This document shows positions 1 through 7,804 of a DNA stretch of 60,121 nt, piece after piece. This DNA is from an uncultured Bacilli bacterium. Its GTDB lineage: Bacteria; Bacillota_I; Bacilli_A; RF39; UBA660. Positions within the stretch are counted from its first letter, which is position 1, and each line of letters begins with the position of its first letter. A model generated the notes under the pieces. That model saw only the letters and a program-made list of their open reading frames with translations, had not been told where the DNA came from and made no database searches. Location: positions 1-60,121 of the forward strand of contig CANPVU010000006.1 of the NCBI GenBank assembly GCA_947581765.1. Reading direction: 5' to 3'. The position numbers and the translations under genes were made by a program.

Positions 1-1
1 G

Positions 2-43
2 TCTCATTTCTCCCTTTATTTATAAGGGCTAATGAGATTTTTT
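2..43 (+). terminator. Intrinsic terminator of a gene left of the window
   Basis: Arms TCTCATT (2-8) and AATGAGA (31-37), extended by CCCTT/AAGGG inside, are followed by a run of six T. It points rightward, so it probably ends a plus-strand gene lying before the window. Confidence 0.75.
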
Positions 44-95
44 GCATTCTACAACTGTCAAACTTAAGATTATATCACGTAATCTTATATTACTG

Positions 96-130
96 CAATA
101 AAAATTGAGCTTTTAATAGAATAGCTCAAT
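96..130 (-). terminator. Terminator after the S41 protease gene
   Basis: Arms ATTGAGCT (104-111) and AGCTCAAT (123-130) form a hairpin immediately after the stop codon of the leftward protease gene. On the minus strand it is followed by TTTTATTG, a usable U-tract. Confidence 0.8.
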
Positions 131-131
131 C

Positions 132-1379
132 TTATTTTTTCTTTAAACTTTCACAATACTTTATCGCAGATTCTAACTGATTATCAGTCTTTTCAGATGG
201 ATTAATATAGTACTCATCCTCCATTCGAACTTCTACATCTGGTTTTATACCTTTTGTATCATTTATCCAAACTCCATTTGGAGATAACCATTTCTTAGTT
301 GTTAATTTATACTGATCTCCATTAGTTAAATCGACTAACTCTTGAACTGTACCTTTTCCATATGTCTTAGTACCAATTAATTTAGCTCCTAGATTTTCTT
401 TTAAACTCATTATAAATACTTCTGAAGCAGATGCAGTTAATTCATTTCCTAAAAAAACTATAGGATAATCTTTATCTGATAACCCAGTTGAATAGTATTT
501 AACTTTCTTATCATCCTTTTGTAATTGATAAATCACTTTTTTCTTTTCAACAAATAAACTTATTATTTTAGTTACTTGAGAAAGATGCCCACCAGTATTA
601 TCACGCAAATCTATAATCAAACAATCAATATTTTGTTCTTCAAGACTAGACAAATTTTTCTTAAACTGTTCATATGTATTAGATGCAAAGATACTCATAG
701 AAATATATCCAATTTTTAAGTCTCCACGCTCAATTATTTTTGAATCTACAGACTTCAAATCTATTTTTTCTTTAGTAAGATTAATATTAAACTCATCATC
801 ACCACGTTTTAACTTTAAAACAAAATTCTTATCTTTGCTATCAATAACATACTTACTAAACTCACTAGTTTCCATATCCTTTGTTAATTTTCCATCAATA
901 GAGATAACATAATCTTCCTTTTTTATATCACTCTTAGATGCTGGAGAATTCTCTAGTATGTCAGAAATTACAAAATATCCACTCTCATCATCTTTATATA
1001 CACTAATTCCTATACCCTCATATTCACCATCTAAATTTATGTTTAATTGATCATATTCATCTTGCTCCATATATTTAGAATATTCATCACTAATTCCTAA
1101 CTCATTTAAAATACTTTCTAAAGCAATCTTTAATAATTCCTTCTCATCTATTTTATCTGAATCATAATAATTAGCTATTATATACTTATACTGTTTTATA
1201 AAATTTTCTAATTCTGTGCTTTTTTCATCATTTGAAAAATTATTTATATTAACTGAATTTGAATACTTAATCTTTCCATAAGATATTCCAGCAAATACAC
1301 TAAATATAGATGTTATAAATACAATGAACATTACCTCAGTAAACTTAAACTTATTATCAGATTGTTCCATATCGTCCAT
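132..1379 (-). CDS. S41 family C-terminal processing peptidase (CtpA/CtpB-like)
   Basis: Membrane-anchored serine protease of the carboxy-terminal processing family, which trims extracytoplasmic proteins. One N-terminal membrane helix (about residues 13-35) is followed by a helical segment, a PDZ domain (about 110-195) and the S41 catalytic core. The Ser-Lys dyad is visible: Ser317 in TASASE and Lys342 in TYGKGTVQ, 25 residues apart as in E. coli Tsp. The start is set at the ATG preceded by GGTGGTGAT; a longer frame to 1397 would start inside that ribosome site. It follows the FAD dehydrogenase gene on the same strand by 36 bases and ends in a terminator. In spore formers CtpB activates SpoIVFB, but the family also has vegetative roles, so the target is unknown. 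Confidence 0.9.
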   Translation of the reverse strand: MDDMEQSDNKFKFTEVMFIVFITSIFSVFAGISYGKIKYSNSVNINNFSNDEKSTELENFIKQYKYIIANYYDSDKIDEKELLKIALESILNELGISDEYSKYMEQDEYDQLNINLDGEYEGIGISVYKDDESGYFVISDILENSPASKSDIKKEDYVISIDGKLTKDMETSEFSKYVIDSKDKNFVLKLKRGDDEFNINLTKEKIDLKSVDSKIIERGDLKIGYISMSIFASNTYEQFKKNLSSLEEQNIDCLIIDLRDNTGGHLSQVTKIISLFVEKKKVIYQLQKDDKKVKYYSTGLSDKDYPIVFLGNELTASASEVFIMSLKENLGAKLIGTKTYGKGTVQELVDLTNGDQYKLTTKKWLSPNGVWINDTKGIKPDVEVRMEDEYYINPSEKTDNQLESAIKYCESLKKK

Positions 1380-1415
1380 AATATCACCACCACTCATACA
1401 CTAATATAGTAAATA

Positions 1416-2819
1416 TTAACAACAATTGTTTAATATATCTCTTGCAGCAACTATTCCAGTAGCAGCTGCAGTTACGATATTTCCAGCTTTACCTGAACCA
1501 TCTCCTACAAAATAAATATTATAATTATTTAACTTAAATTTATCATTAGTTTCTATCTCATTACTAAAAAATTTTATTTCTGGTCCATATAGTAATGTTT
1601 CATCATTAGCAACTCCAGGTATAATTTTATTTAACTTATCTAAGCCTTCTAAAATATTTAACACAATTCTGTGTGGCAATACTAAAGCTAAATCTCCAGC
1701 AACACAATCTTTTAACGTTGGTTCAATAAAACCTTTATTAATTCTATGCCATTCACTTCTTCTTCCAGATTTTAAATCCTTTAATGACTGAATTATTGGC
1801 TTACCATCACCTAATACATTCGCTATTCTAGCAATACTTTCTCCATATTGTCTAGTATTTGTTACAGGCTCTGTTAAATTTACTTTACTTATAAAAGCAA
1901 AATTACTATTCATAGACTTTTTATCTTTTAATGCATGTCCATTAACGCAAATATATCCATAATAATTTTCTTTTGCTACAAATCCACCTGGATTTGTACA
2001 AAATGTTCTTATCTCATCGCCATATGTATCTGTTTTAATAAATATTGTAGGATCATATATTATACTACACAAATCCTCTAATATTTCTTTTCTTACTTCT
2101 ACACGTACACCTATTTCAATACTCTGTGATAAATATGGAATTTTATATTTATCTGCCAATTCTTGAACCCATTTAGCACCAGTCCTTCCAGGTGCTACAA
2201 TAACATTTTTACAAACAACTTTATTTTCTTTTTTCTTGTTCATATATACTATAGTATGTTTATCAGCTGACCCACTTATAATATCAACAACATTAGCATT
2301 TTCTAAAAGTTCAACACCTTTTTTAGATAAAAATTCACATACCCCTTTAATATACTCTGGTAAATGGTCACTACCTAAATGTTTTTGTTTTATTAAGAGT
2401 AATCTTGCTCCTGTAAGTGCAACTCTTTTTTTAATTTCTTCTGCCTCAGACATATTACTTGGATATATATCACTATCCATATTAAACTTATTAAAAACTT
2501 TTTCAGTATAATCTATTAAATTATATGCTTCCTCTTGACCCATATATTTAAACAAATCCGACTTACCTAACTTTGGAATAAAATTAAGTTTGCCATCAGA
2601 AAATGTACCTGCTCCACCATAGCCACTTAATATATTACATGGTTCGCAATTAGCACATGTTACTTTATTCTTATTCATAGGGCAACATCTATTTTCTACC
2701 TTTTTACCCCTATCTAAAATTAAAATTTTTAAATTTTTATTATTTTTAATTAACTCATAAGCGCTAAACAATCCTGCTGGGCCTGCACCTATAATAACTA
2801 CATCATAAAAGTTTTCCAT
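1416..2819 (-). CDS. FAD-dependent dehydrogenase (COG2509 type)
   Basis: Cytosolic flavoprotein of the NAD(P)/FAD-dependent oxidoreductase superfamily. The N-terminal dinucleotide fold is explicit (VVIIGAGPAGLFSAYEL), and a second glycine-rich motif near the C-terminus (YFVGDGSGKAGNIVTAAATG) closes the FAD site. The family-typical cysteine cluster is present early (ENRCCPMNK, then CANCEPC), followed by SGYGGAGTFSDGKLN. Length 467 is normal. The ribosome site is GGGTGGTG just before the ATG. It is probably cotranscribed with the downstream protease gene. The physiological substrate of this widespread Firmicutes family is not established, so no symbol is given. Confidence 0.85.
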   Translation of the reverse strand: MENFYDVVIIGAGPAGLFSAYELIKNNKNLKILILDRGKKVENRCCPMNKNKVTCANCEPCNILSGYGGAGTFSDGKLNFIPKLGKSDLFKYMGQEEAYNLIDYTEKVFNKFNMDSDIYPSNMSEAEEIKKRVALTGARLLLIKQKHLGSDHLPEYIKGVCEFLSKKGVELLENANVVDIISGSADKHTIVYMNKKKENKVVCKNVIVAPGRTGAKWVQELADKYKIPYLSQSIEIGVRVEVRKEILEDLCSIIYDPTIFIKTDTYGDEIRTFCTNPGGFVAKENYYGYICVNGHALKDKKSMNSNFAFISKVNLTEPVTNTRQYGESIARIANVLGDGKPIIQSLKDLKSGRRSEWHRINKGFIEPTLKDCVAGDLALVLPHRIVLNILEGLDKLNKIIPGVANDETLLYGPEIKFFSNEIETNDKFKLNNYNIYFVGDGSGKAGNIVTAAATGIVAARDILNNCC

Positions 2820-2874
2820 AACACCACCCTTAACATTATAACATATTTATGATACAATTTAACAGGTGATTTAC

Positions 2875-3183
2875 TTGAAAAAATTTAATATGATTGATGA
2901 AAATTTTATATGTGAAAACTGCGGAAAAAAAGTAGAAAAATTAAATTACACAGCTAGAGATCATTGTCCATACTGTTTATATTCTAAACACGTTGACATA
3001 AATCCCGGAGATAGATTAAATGACTGTAAGGGACTATTAAAACCTATTGATATAGAAAAATTTAAAAATACTTATAAAATTATATATGAATGCGTAAAAT
3101 GTCATGAAAAGCATAAAAATATAAGTGCTAAAGATGATGATATTAATAAAATAATTGAAATTTCAAGTAATAAAGGAAATTAA
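2875..3183 (+). CDS. RNHCP domain protein (small zinc-binding)
   Basis: Small protein of about 102 residues with the RNHCP-type signature: FICENCGKKV, then RDHCPYCLYSKH, then DINPGDRLNDCKGLLKPI. Two CxxC pairs plus histidines and a late CVKCHEKH suggest zinc binding. Molecular function of this family is unknown to me; its cysteine spacing resembles RNA- or nucleotide-binding zinc ribbons. The start is judged to be TTG at 2875: an upstream in-frame GTG at 2866 lies inside the ribosome site AGGTGAT and cannot serve as start at the same time. An alternative is the ATG at 2890. It converges on trmL with a shared terminator. Confidence 0.7.
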   Translation: MKKFNMIDENFICENCGKKVEKLNYTARDHCPYCLYSKHVDINPGDRLNDCKGLLKPIDIEKFKNTYKIIYECVKCHEKHKNISAKDDDINKIIEISSNKGN

Positions 3184-3191
3184 AATATTAA

Positions 3192-3219
3192 AAAACTGCA
3201 CTAACTACGGTGCAGTTTT
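3192..3219. terminator. Bidirectional terminator between RNHCP gene and trmL
   Basis: Perfect arms AAAACTGCAC and GTGCAGTTTT with a loop of about 8 bases; A/T runs on both sides let it serve both converging genes. It overlaps the last bases of the trmL frame. Confidence 0.85.
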
Positions 3220-3724
3220 ACTTTAACAAATAATCTTCTCCTTTAAAAGGCTCTTTTTTTAATAAATTAGGATAATCTTGTTGTCTTAAAACTTCATATA
3301 GAACAAGTGCTACACAATTAGATAAGTTTAATGCTCTTATATTAGAATTAGTAGGTATTCTAGCACATTTGCTTAAATTTTCTTTTAAAATTTCTTTTGG
3401 AATACCAGTACTTTCTTTTCCAAAGACTAAATATATTTCCTTATCTTTATTCGAATAATCAAAATCACTATGTGGCTTATTAGCATATCTTGTGTAATAA
3501 TAAAAATCGCCATTATTTTTACTTAAAAAATCTTTCCAATTTTCATATACAGTATAATCACAATTTTCAATATAATTTACACCACTACGCTTAATAGCAT
3601 TCTCAGACAAAGAAAAGCCTAAAGGCTTAATCAAATGAAGTTTAGCTCCTGTTCCAGCACAAGTACGCATTATATTTCCTGTATTTTGTGGAATTTCTGG
3701 TTCATATAATACTATATTAATCAC
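3218..3724 (-). CDS. trmL: tRNA (cytidine(34)-2'-O)-methyltransferase
   Basis: SPOUT-class methyltransferase that 2'-O-methylates the wobble nucleotide of tRNA-Leu isoacceptors using S-adenosylmethionine. The start VLYEPEIPQNTGNIMRTCAG and the knotted C-terminal motifs LVFGKESTGIPKEIL and RIPTNSNIRALNLSNCVAL are diagnostic, and the length (168) is typical. GTG at 3724 is the preferred start because AAGGTGAT lies five bases ahead and the protein then begins as its homologues do; a TTG at 3730 is too close to that site. The start overlaps the end of the upstream gene by 8 bases, implying translational coupling. Confidence 0.9.
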   Translation of the reverse strand: MINIVLYEPEIPQNTGNIMRTCAGTGAKLHLIKPLGFSLSENAIKRSGVNYIENCDYTVYENWKDFLSKNNGDFYYYTRYANKPHSDFDYSNKDKEIYLVFGKESTGIPKEILKENLSKCARIPTNSNIRALNLSNCVALVLYEVLRQQDYPNLLKKEPFKGEDYLLK

Positions 3725-4178
3725 TTTCAATCACCTTATTTCTTACCAAGAAACTATGTATTTCATCAGAAGTATAGCTATTCTTATTTAAAATCTCAGT
3801 TATAGCTCCACCTTGATAAGCAATAAAAATCGGACTATTCGAAGACAAGTCATATTTTTTTATAACATCCTCATCTTTATCTATATATACAACATATTGC
3901 TGAATTCCATTATCTACAATTAAATTTTTAAATATTTTATCTGCTTCTCTACCCTTTTTTTCAGTCTCATCATATATGTATATAACAACATCTGGATTTT
4001 CTTGTAAATAATTTTCTAAATCTTCACGCTTAATTTTATTTACTACATCTTTTACAACAGATTCATATACTTTGCTATTACTATTTTTATAGACATTATT
4101 AAAGATTAAGCAGATAGCAACAACTCCTATTGCAAGTACAGCAAGAATTATGTAATTTTTAGCAGGTACATCACTCAT
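3717..4178 (-). CDS. Membrane-anchored thioredoxin-fold protein without cysteines
   Basis: Protein of 153 residues with one N-terminal membrane helix (about 9-27) and an extracytoplasmic domain whose strand-helix order resembles thioredoxin: VVIYIYDETEKKGREADKIF occupies the place of the active-site helix, then VVYIDKDEDVIKKY and SPIFIAYQGG. The CxxC motif is absent (no cysteine in the domain), so a redox function is unlikely and a binding role is inferred. It sits between the AAA ATPase and trmL genes, with ribosome site GAGGTGAT. The fold assignment is by eye and moderate. A related architecture occurs at 11168-11791. Confidence 0.6.
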   Translation of the reverse strand: MSDVPAKNYIILAVLAIGVVAICLIFNNVYKNSNSKVYESVVKDVVNKIKREDLENYLQENPDVVIYIYDETEKKGREADKIFKNLIVDNGIQQYVVYIDKDEDVIKKYDLSSNSPIFIAYQGGAITEILNKNSYTSDEIHSFLVRNKVIESD

Positions 4179-4224
4179 GTTATCACCTCATAATAATTAT
4201 ATCATAGTATTAATAAATTTCCAA

Positions 4225-5223
4225 TTAAAACTCCTCTGGTTCTTGAATTTCTTCAATTGTTACAACAGGTATCTCAATTTTATCATCCAATGCAACTTCC
4301 TTAAATTTTTCTCTAAACAAAGCTAAATCTTTTACCCTAGAATCAGGGTAAATACGTTTACTATTTTTTATAGCATTATAAACATCTATCATTTCTACAT
4401 ATGGTTTATTTTGATACAATGCATGAGAAAAAGCTGCAGTTAATACTGAAAAAGCTATATCTGGATACATTGCGCCTAACCCATAAACACGTTTAAATTC
4501 GCTAGTAGCTTCAACAATAGAGCTTATTAACAATTCAGTAATATACTCATTATATTTAAATTTTATACCTGTTTGATGCTCAATTTTTGGAAGAGTTTTC
4601 ATAAGAACTTGTATTGTTGTTGGAATATCCTGTTCATAAACATCTACTCTATCAAATCTTCTTAAAAAAGCTCTATCTCTTACTACATAAGTATTATATT
4701 CTATATCGGTAGTTGCACCTATTAATTTAACTAATCCTCTATCAATAGCTGGCTTTAAAATATTTGCTAAATCCATAGGTCCTCCGTCCTTACTTCCAAT
4801 TAAAGTATGTATTTCATCTATAAATAATATAGTTTTTTCCATATTTTTTAATTCTTCAACAAGTACAGTAATAACCATTTCTTCTTTACCATTATATTTT
4901 ATTTTTCCAAGTAATGACGATGAATTAAGCTTAATTACTCTATACCCTTTTAACCTATCTGGAACATTATTATTGATAATTCTATATGCTAATCCCTCTA
5001 CAATAGAAGTTTTTCCTATACCTGGTTTACCCACTAATAATGCAGACTTTTCAGGTGTAAGCAAAATAATTGTCATCTTCTGCACTTCATCATCACGTGC
5101 TATAGCTGGATTTGTAATATACTCTTTTGCAGTTAAATCTTCTCCATACATCTTTATTATACTTAAATTAGTAAAATCTAATTTGCTATCATTTGTTTCT
5201 TGTTCTTTTATTTCATCTTCCAT
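4225..5223 (-). CDS. AAA+ ATPase resembling one Clp (ClpA/B/C D1) module
   Basis: Cytosolic ATPase of 332 residues. Walker A is GKPGIGKTS (residues 65-73), Walker B is TILFIDEIHTL (about 134-144), and an arginine-finger region DRAFLRRFDRVDVYEQD matches the first ring domain of Hsp100/Clp unfoldases. It lacks the Clp N-domain, the middle domain and the second AAA module, so it is a stand-alone single-ring relative rather than a complete disaggregase. The N-terminal 35 residues are acidic and unrelated. Ribosome site AGGTGAT precedes ATG. It is the first of three leftward genes (with the thioredoxin-fold protein and trmL). The substrate is unknown. Confidence 0.8.
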   Translation of the reverse strand: MEDEIKEQETNDSKLDFTNLSIIKMYGEDLTAKEYITNPAIARDDEVQKMTIILLTPEKSALLVGKPGIGKTSIVEGLAYRIINNNVPDRLKGYRVIKLNSSSLLGKIKYNGKEEMVITVLVEELKNMEKTILFIDEIHTLIGSKDGGPMDLANILKPAIDRGLVKLIGATTDIEYNTYVVRDRAFLRRFDRVDVYEQDIPTTIQVLMKTLPKIEHQTGIKFKYNEYITELLISSIVEATSEFKRVYGLGAMYPDIAFSVLTAAFSHALYQNKPYVEMIDVYNAIKNSKRIYPDSRVKDLALFREKFKEVALDDKIEIPVVTIEEIQEPEEF

Positions 5224-5281
5224 GTTATCACCTATTAAGATTATATAATATGAAGAGAAAAAAGTAAATTTTTTAACACAT

Positions 5282-5319
5282 AAAAAAAGAAAGTTTTATT
5301 AAAAATAAATATCTTTCTT
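5282..5319 (-). terminator. Terminator after the LysM gene
   Basis: Seven-base arms AAGAAAG (5287-5293) and CTTTCTT (5313-5319) with a long AT-rich loop are followed on the minus strand by a run of T. Stem strength is modest. Confidence 0.5.
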
Positions 5320-5329
5320 TGATAAATAA

Positions 5330-5773
5330 TTATTTTCTTCTAATTAATAATTGTTCTGGCATTAGATATATTTTATCATTTTGATAAACTAACTCATTGT
5401 TATCTAATCCTAATCTTTGACTTGCACTATCTATAGTTTCTAATTCCCTAGTAACTATTATATTTACATCCTTTTTTGGAACTATTATTTCTTGTCCTGG
5501 ATATATATAATTTTCTTTATCTAAACCATTTATACTAAGTAAATCTTCTAAACTAATATTATATTCTTTTGCTATTTTATAAAGACTATCTCCTTTTTGT
5601 ACTGTATATATATCAAACCATTCACGTTTTGTATTATTTGGTACAATAATTAACTCACCCAAAACTATATAATCTTTATCATTTATATCTTGTAAATTAC
5701 TTACTGTTGTATTAAATTTTTTTGCAATACTTTCTAATGTATCCCCCTTAGATACTTCATAAATTTTATACAT
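5330..5773 (-). CDS. Tandem LysM-domain protein
   Basis: Protein of 147 residues made almost entirely of LysM units, which bind N-acetylglucosamine polymers such as peptidoglycan. Unit one (about 3-47) reads YEVSKGDTLESIAKKFN, unit two (about 54-98) reads YTVQKGDSLYKIAKEYN and ends with YPGQEIIVP; a third degenerate unit follows. No signal peptide is present, which is common for LysM proteins of the spore envelope (SafA, SpoVID) that stay in the mother cell. The nearby CotY/CotZ gene fits a spore-envelope role, but this is inference. Ribosome site GAGGTGAAT. Confidence 0.8.
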   Translation of the reverse strand: MYKIYEVSKGDTLESIAKKFNTTVSNLQDINDKDYIVLGELIIVPNNTKREWFDIYTVQKGDSLYKIAKEYNISLEDLLSINGLDKENYIYPGQEIIVPKKDVNIIVTRELETIDSASQRLGLDNNELVYQNDKIYLMPEQLLIRRK

Positions 5774-5830
5774 AATTCACCTCATTTTATTATATGTTAA
5801 TGCATATTATTATGTGAAAGGATTGATTTA

Positions 5831-6106
5831 ATGAAAAATGAATTACCAAGAATTTATAGAGGTACTGTAAAAGAAAACAATAATTTACGTGTAGCACATG
5901 CAAATCAAGAGAAAGTAGAATCTCCAAGAAAAGTAATAAATGAATTATTTAAAGAAAATCATATTTATAGACAAGATGTTGAAATAATAACAGAAAATGA
6001 TAGTATGACAACAAAAATAATTGGCAGAACTCAAGATCATATAATTACAATTAATAATTCTGTAATAAAAATTGATGATATTAAATCACTTAAAATAATA
6101 AAATAA
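5831..6106 (+). CDS. Small protein of unknown function
   Basis: Ninety-one residues, start ATG with ribosome site GAAAGGATTG. I do not recognise the family. The first half is basic and likely helical (about 28-45); the second half alternates short strands (VEIITENDSM, TKIIGRTQDHIITINN, SVIKIDDIKSLKII) in a pattern suggestive of a small barrel like Sm/SH3 or YolD-type proteins. It is divergent from the LysM gene and convergent with the CotY/CotZ-like gene, with which it shares a terminator. Proximity to two putative spore-envelope genes is the only functional hint. Confidence 0.6.
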   Translation: MKNELPRIYRGTVKENNNLRVAHANQEKVESPRKVINELFKENHIYRQDVEIITENDSMTTKIIGRTQDHIITINNSVIKIDDIKSLKIIK

Positions 6107-6129
6107 AAAACGAGATATCTCGTTTTTTA
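6103..6129. terminator. Bidirectional terminator
   Basis: The palindrome AAAAAACGAGATATCTCG followed by six T lies between two converging genes and overlaps the stop codon of the coat protein gene. It can work in both directions. Confidence 0.8.
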
Positions 6130-6537
6130 TATACATTCAACATAAGTATCTGACAAGCAACGAACACAACATACACAATGTAAGTTGATTGTAAAAAATG
6201 AGTTTGTTGCTGAATAACCACCTTCTGTATTAGGTGCTAAAACTCTAAATGTACAGCAACATCCATCTAATTTTTCTACACGGAATACATTTGAACATCC
6301 TTCACCTGAGCAATCAGTACTATCTTTTTCAATAGGTAAACTAAGTGACTGTCCATTACATAAATATAACATTATGGGTCTTGTATTACATGTTAAAGAA
6401 TTAGAACCACAACCTAAAAACCCACGATCACATGTGTCTAAACAAGTATCAGAATTACATGCATTTTGTTGAAGTACACTTATTATTGCAAGTATCTCTG
6501 CAATTTGTTTGCATGAATCATTATCATTATTACACAT
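6127..6537 (-). CDS. Spore coat/crust protein of the CotY/CotZ family
   Basis: Cysteine-rich protein of 136 residues. The diagnostic second half, FRVEKLDGCCCTFRVLAP followed by SFFTINLHCVCCVRCL, closely matches the CotY/CotZ (exosporium/crust) family, whose members build disulfide-linked outer layers of endospores. The N-terminus has the expected short helix with paired cysteines and a cysteine-rich linker. Over fifteen cysteines are present. The ribosome site is AGAAAGGGTGG. A candidate mother-cell sigma-K promoter lies just upstream. Together with CwlJ at 20797 it argues that the organism forms endospores or recently did. Confidence 0.85.
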   Translation of the reverse strand: MCNNDNDSCKQIAEILAIISVLQQNACNSDTCLDTCDRGFLGCGSNSLTCNTRPIMLYLCNGQSLSLPIEKDSTDCSGEGCSNVFRVEKLDGCCCTFRVLAPNTEGGYSATNSFFTINLHCVCCVRCLSDTYVECI

Positions 6538-6558
6538 ATTATTCCACCCTTTCTGCTA

Positions 6559-6585
6559 TAGGATATTCAATATAAATCAAATGGT
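6559..6585 (-). promoter_or_regulatory. Candidate sigma-K-type promoter for the coat protein gene
   Basis: On the minus strand AC (6584-6585), a 16-base spacer and AATATCCTA (6559-6567) match the sigma-K pattern AC-N16/17-CATAnnnTA except for the first base of the -10. The expected start site falls just before the ribosome site. Short consensus, so chance matches are possible in AT-rich DNA. Confidence 0.35.
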
Positions 6586-6613
6586 GTAAACAAAATACCT
6601 AGCATAAGATATA

Positions 6614-6642
6614 TTGATTATTTAAGTTTTTTTTAGTACAAT
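6614..6642 (+). promoter_or_regulatory. Housekeeping promoter of the licD-family gene
   Basis: TTGATT (6614-6619), 17-base spacer, TACAAT (6637-6642), ending about 18 bases before the ATG. Confidence 0.6.
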
Positions 6643-6660
6643 TAGTATGAAGTGATTAAT

Positions 6661-7545
6661 ATGGATAATAAAGATTGTATTACACAAAAAGAAGAATACA
6701 TTATACAAGAAAATAAAGATGGAACTAAAATAACTGTTAGAGATTTACAACTTGAAGTTCTAGAAATAATGGATGAAATTCACAGAGTTTGTGTAAAAAA
6801 CAATATACATTATGCACTTATTGCTGGTTCTGCCCTAGGTATCGTTAATTATAAAGGATTTATTCCATGGGATGATGATATAGATATATGTATTGTAAAA
6901 GAAGATTGGAATAAATTTATTGATGCACTAAATAAAGACTTAAGTGATAAATTTTATTTTCAATGTTTTGAAAACGATAAAAAATTTAATGTAATAAACG
7001 GACCAACTATGAAAATTAGAAAAAAAGGTACATATATTGAAGAAGTTAATTTCTTACTTAAAAATAGATGTAAAAGTGGTAATGGTATATTTGTAGATGC
7101 TATAATATATGATAATATATGTGATAATAAATTTATTGATGAATTAAATAGAACATTTATTAAAATTTTAATGCCTTTTTATGTTTTAGTTGATAACTTA
7201 CATATACCTCATGTAGCATTTTCTAAATTTATAAGATGGTATTCTGATAAATATTCAAGAAAATATAAAAATAGTAAATTAGTATCTCAACCAATATCTG
7301 TTCCTTGGGAAAAGTTTATGCATGAACCTGTATTTTTAAAAAAAGACGTATTTCCATTTAAAGAATATGAATTTGAAGGTAGAAAATATTATTCATATAA
7401 CAACATAGAAAAAATATTAAAGGAATGGTATGGACCAAATTGCTTAAAAAAATGGAATGGAAAGTGTTGGGAAGAAACTCTTCCTGTTGAAAAAAGAAAA
7501 CCAAAACATACAGCATACATAGACCTACACAAAGATTCAAGGTAA
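6661..7545 (+). CDS. LicD family phosphotransferase
   Basis: Cytosolic enzyme of the nucleotidyltransferase-like LicD family, which transfers phosphocholine or related phospho-groups to cell-surface glycans (teichoic acid, capsule). The core motif is clear: IHYALIAGSALGIVNYKGFI followed by PWDDDIDICI, giving the catalytic aspartates. The C-terminal segment WYGPNCLKKWNGKCWEE is in the usual place. About 294 residues, normal for the family. ATG at 6661 is chosen because AAGTGAT precedes it; an upstream GTG at 6652 is part of that site. No choline uptake or CTP-choline genes are visible nearby, so the transferred group is unknown. Confidence 0.88.
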   Translation: MDNKDCITQKEEYIIQENKDGTKITVRDLQLEVLEIMDEIHRVCVKNNIHYALIAGSALGIVNYKGFIPWDDDIDICIVKEDWNKFIDALNKDLSDKFYFQCFENDKKFNVINGPTMKIRKKGTYIEEVNFLLKNRCKSGNGIFVDAIIYDNICDNKFIDELNRTFIKILMPFYVLVDNLHIPHVAFSKFIRWYSDKYSRKYKNSKLVSQPISVPWEKFMHEPVFLKKDVFPFKEYEFEGRKYYSYNNIEKILKEWYGPNCLKKWNGKCWEETLPVEKRKPKHTAYIDLHKDSR

Positions 7546-7561
7546 TATAGGAGTTGATAAT

Positions 7562-7756
7562 ATGAAAAAATTTAACGGTAAATATGGAATAATAATTGGC
7601 TCAACTCTTATATTAATAGCAATACTAATAGGTATAATATTTCAACATGATATAGGTTTTGTTTTTGCTGGATTTGGAGTAGTTATTATTGGTATATCAA
7701 TTCTTACACTTATAAATAAAGGCAATAAAAAAGATGATAACGATATAGATGTTTAA
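7562..7756 (+). CDS. Small two-helix membrane protein
   Basis: Sixty-four residues: a short basic start, two hydrophobic helices (about 9-27 and 32-52) separated by FQHDIGF, and a charged tail KGNKKDDNDIDV. Ribosome site TAGGAGTTGAT. Not recognised as a named family. It follows the LicD gene by 16 bases and is probably cotranscribed with it; its stop codon lies within the downstream terminator stem. Confidence 0.6.
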   Translation: MKKFNGKYGIIIGSTLILIAILIGIIFQHDIGFVFAGFGVVIIGISILTLINKGNKKDDNDIDV

Positions 7757-7767
7757 CATCTTTTTTT
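7748..7767 (+). terminator. Terminator after the licD unit
   Basis: Arms GATGT and ACATC around a three-base loop, followed by seven T; the stop codon of the small membrane protein lies in the stem. Confidence 0.65.
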
Positions 7768-7804
7768 GTGTTATAATTAGTTTATACCGCATAGGAGTGA
7801 TTTC

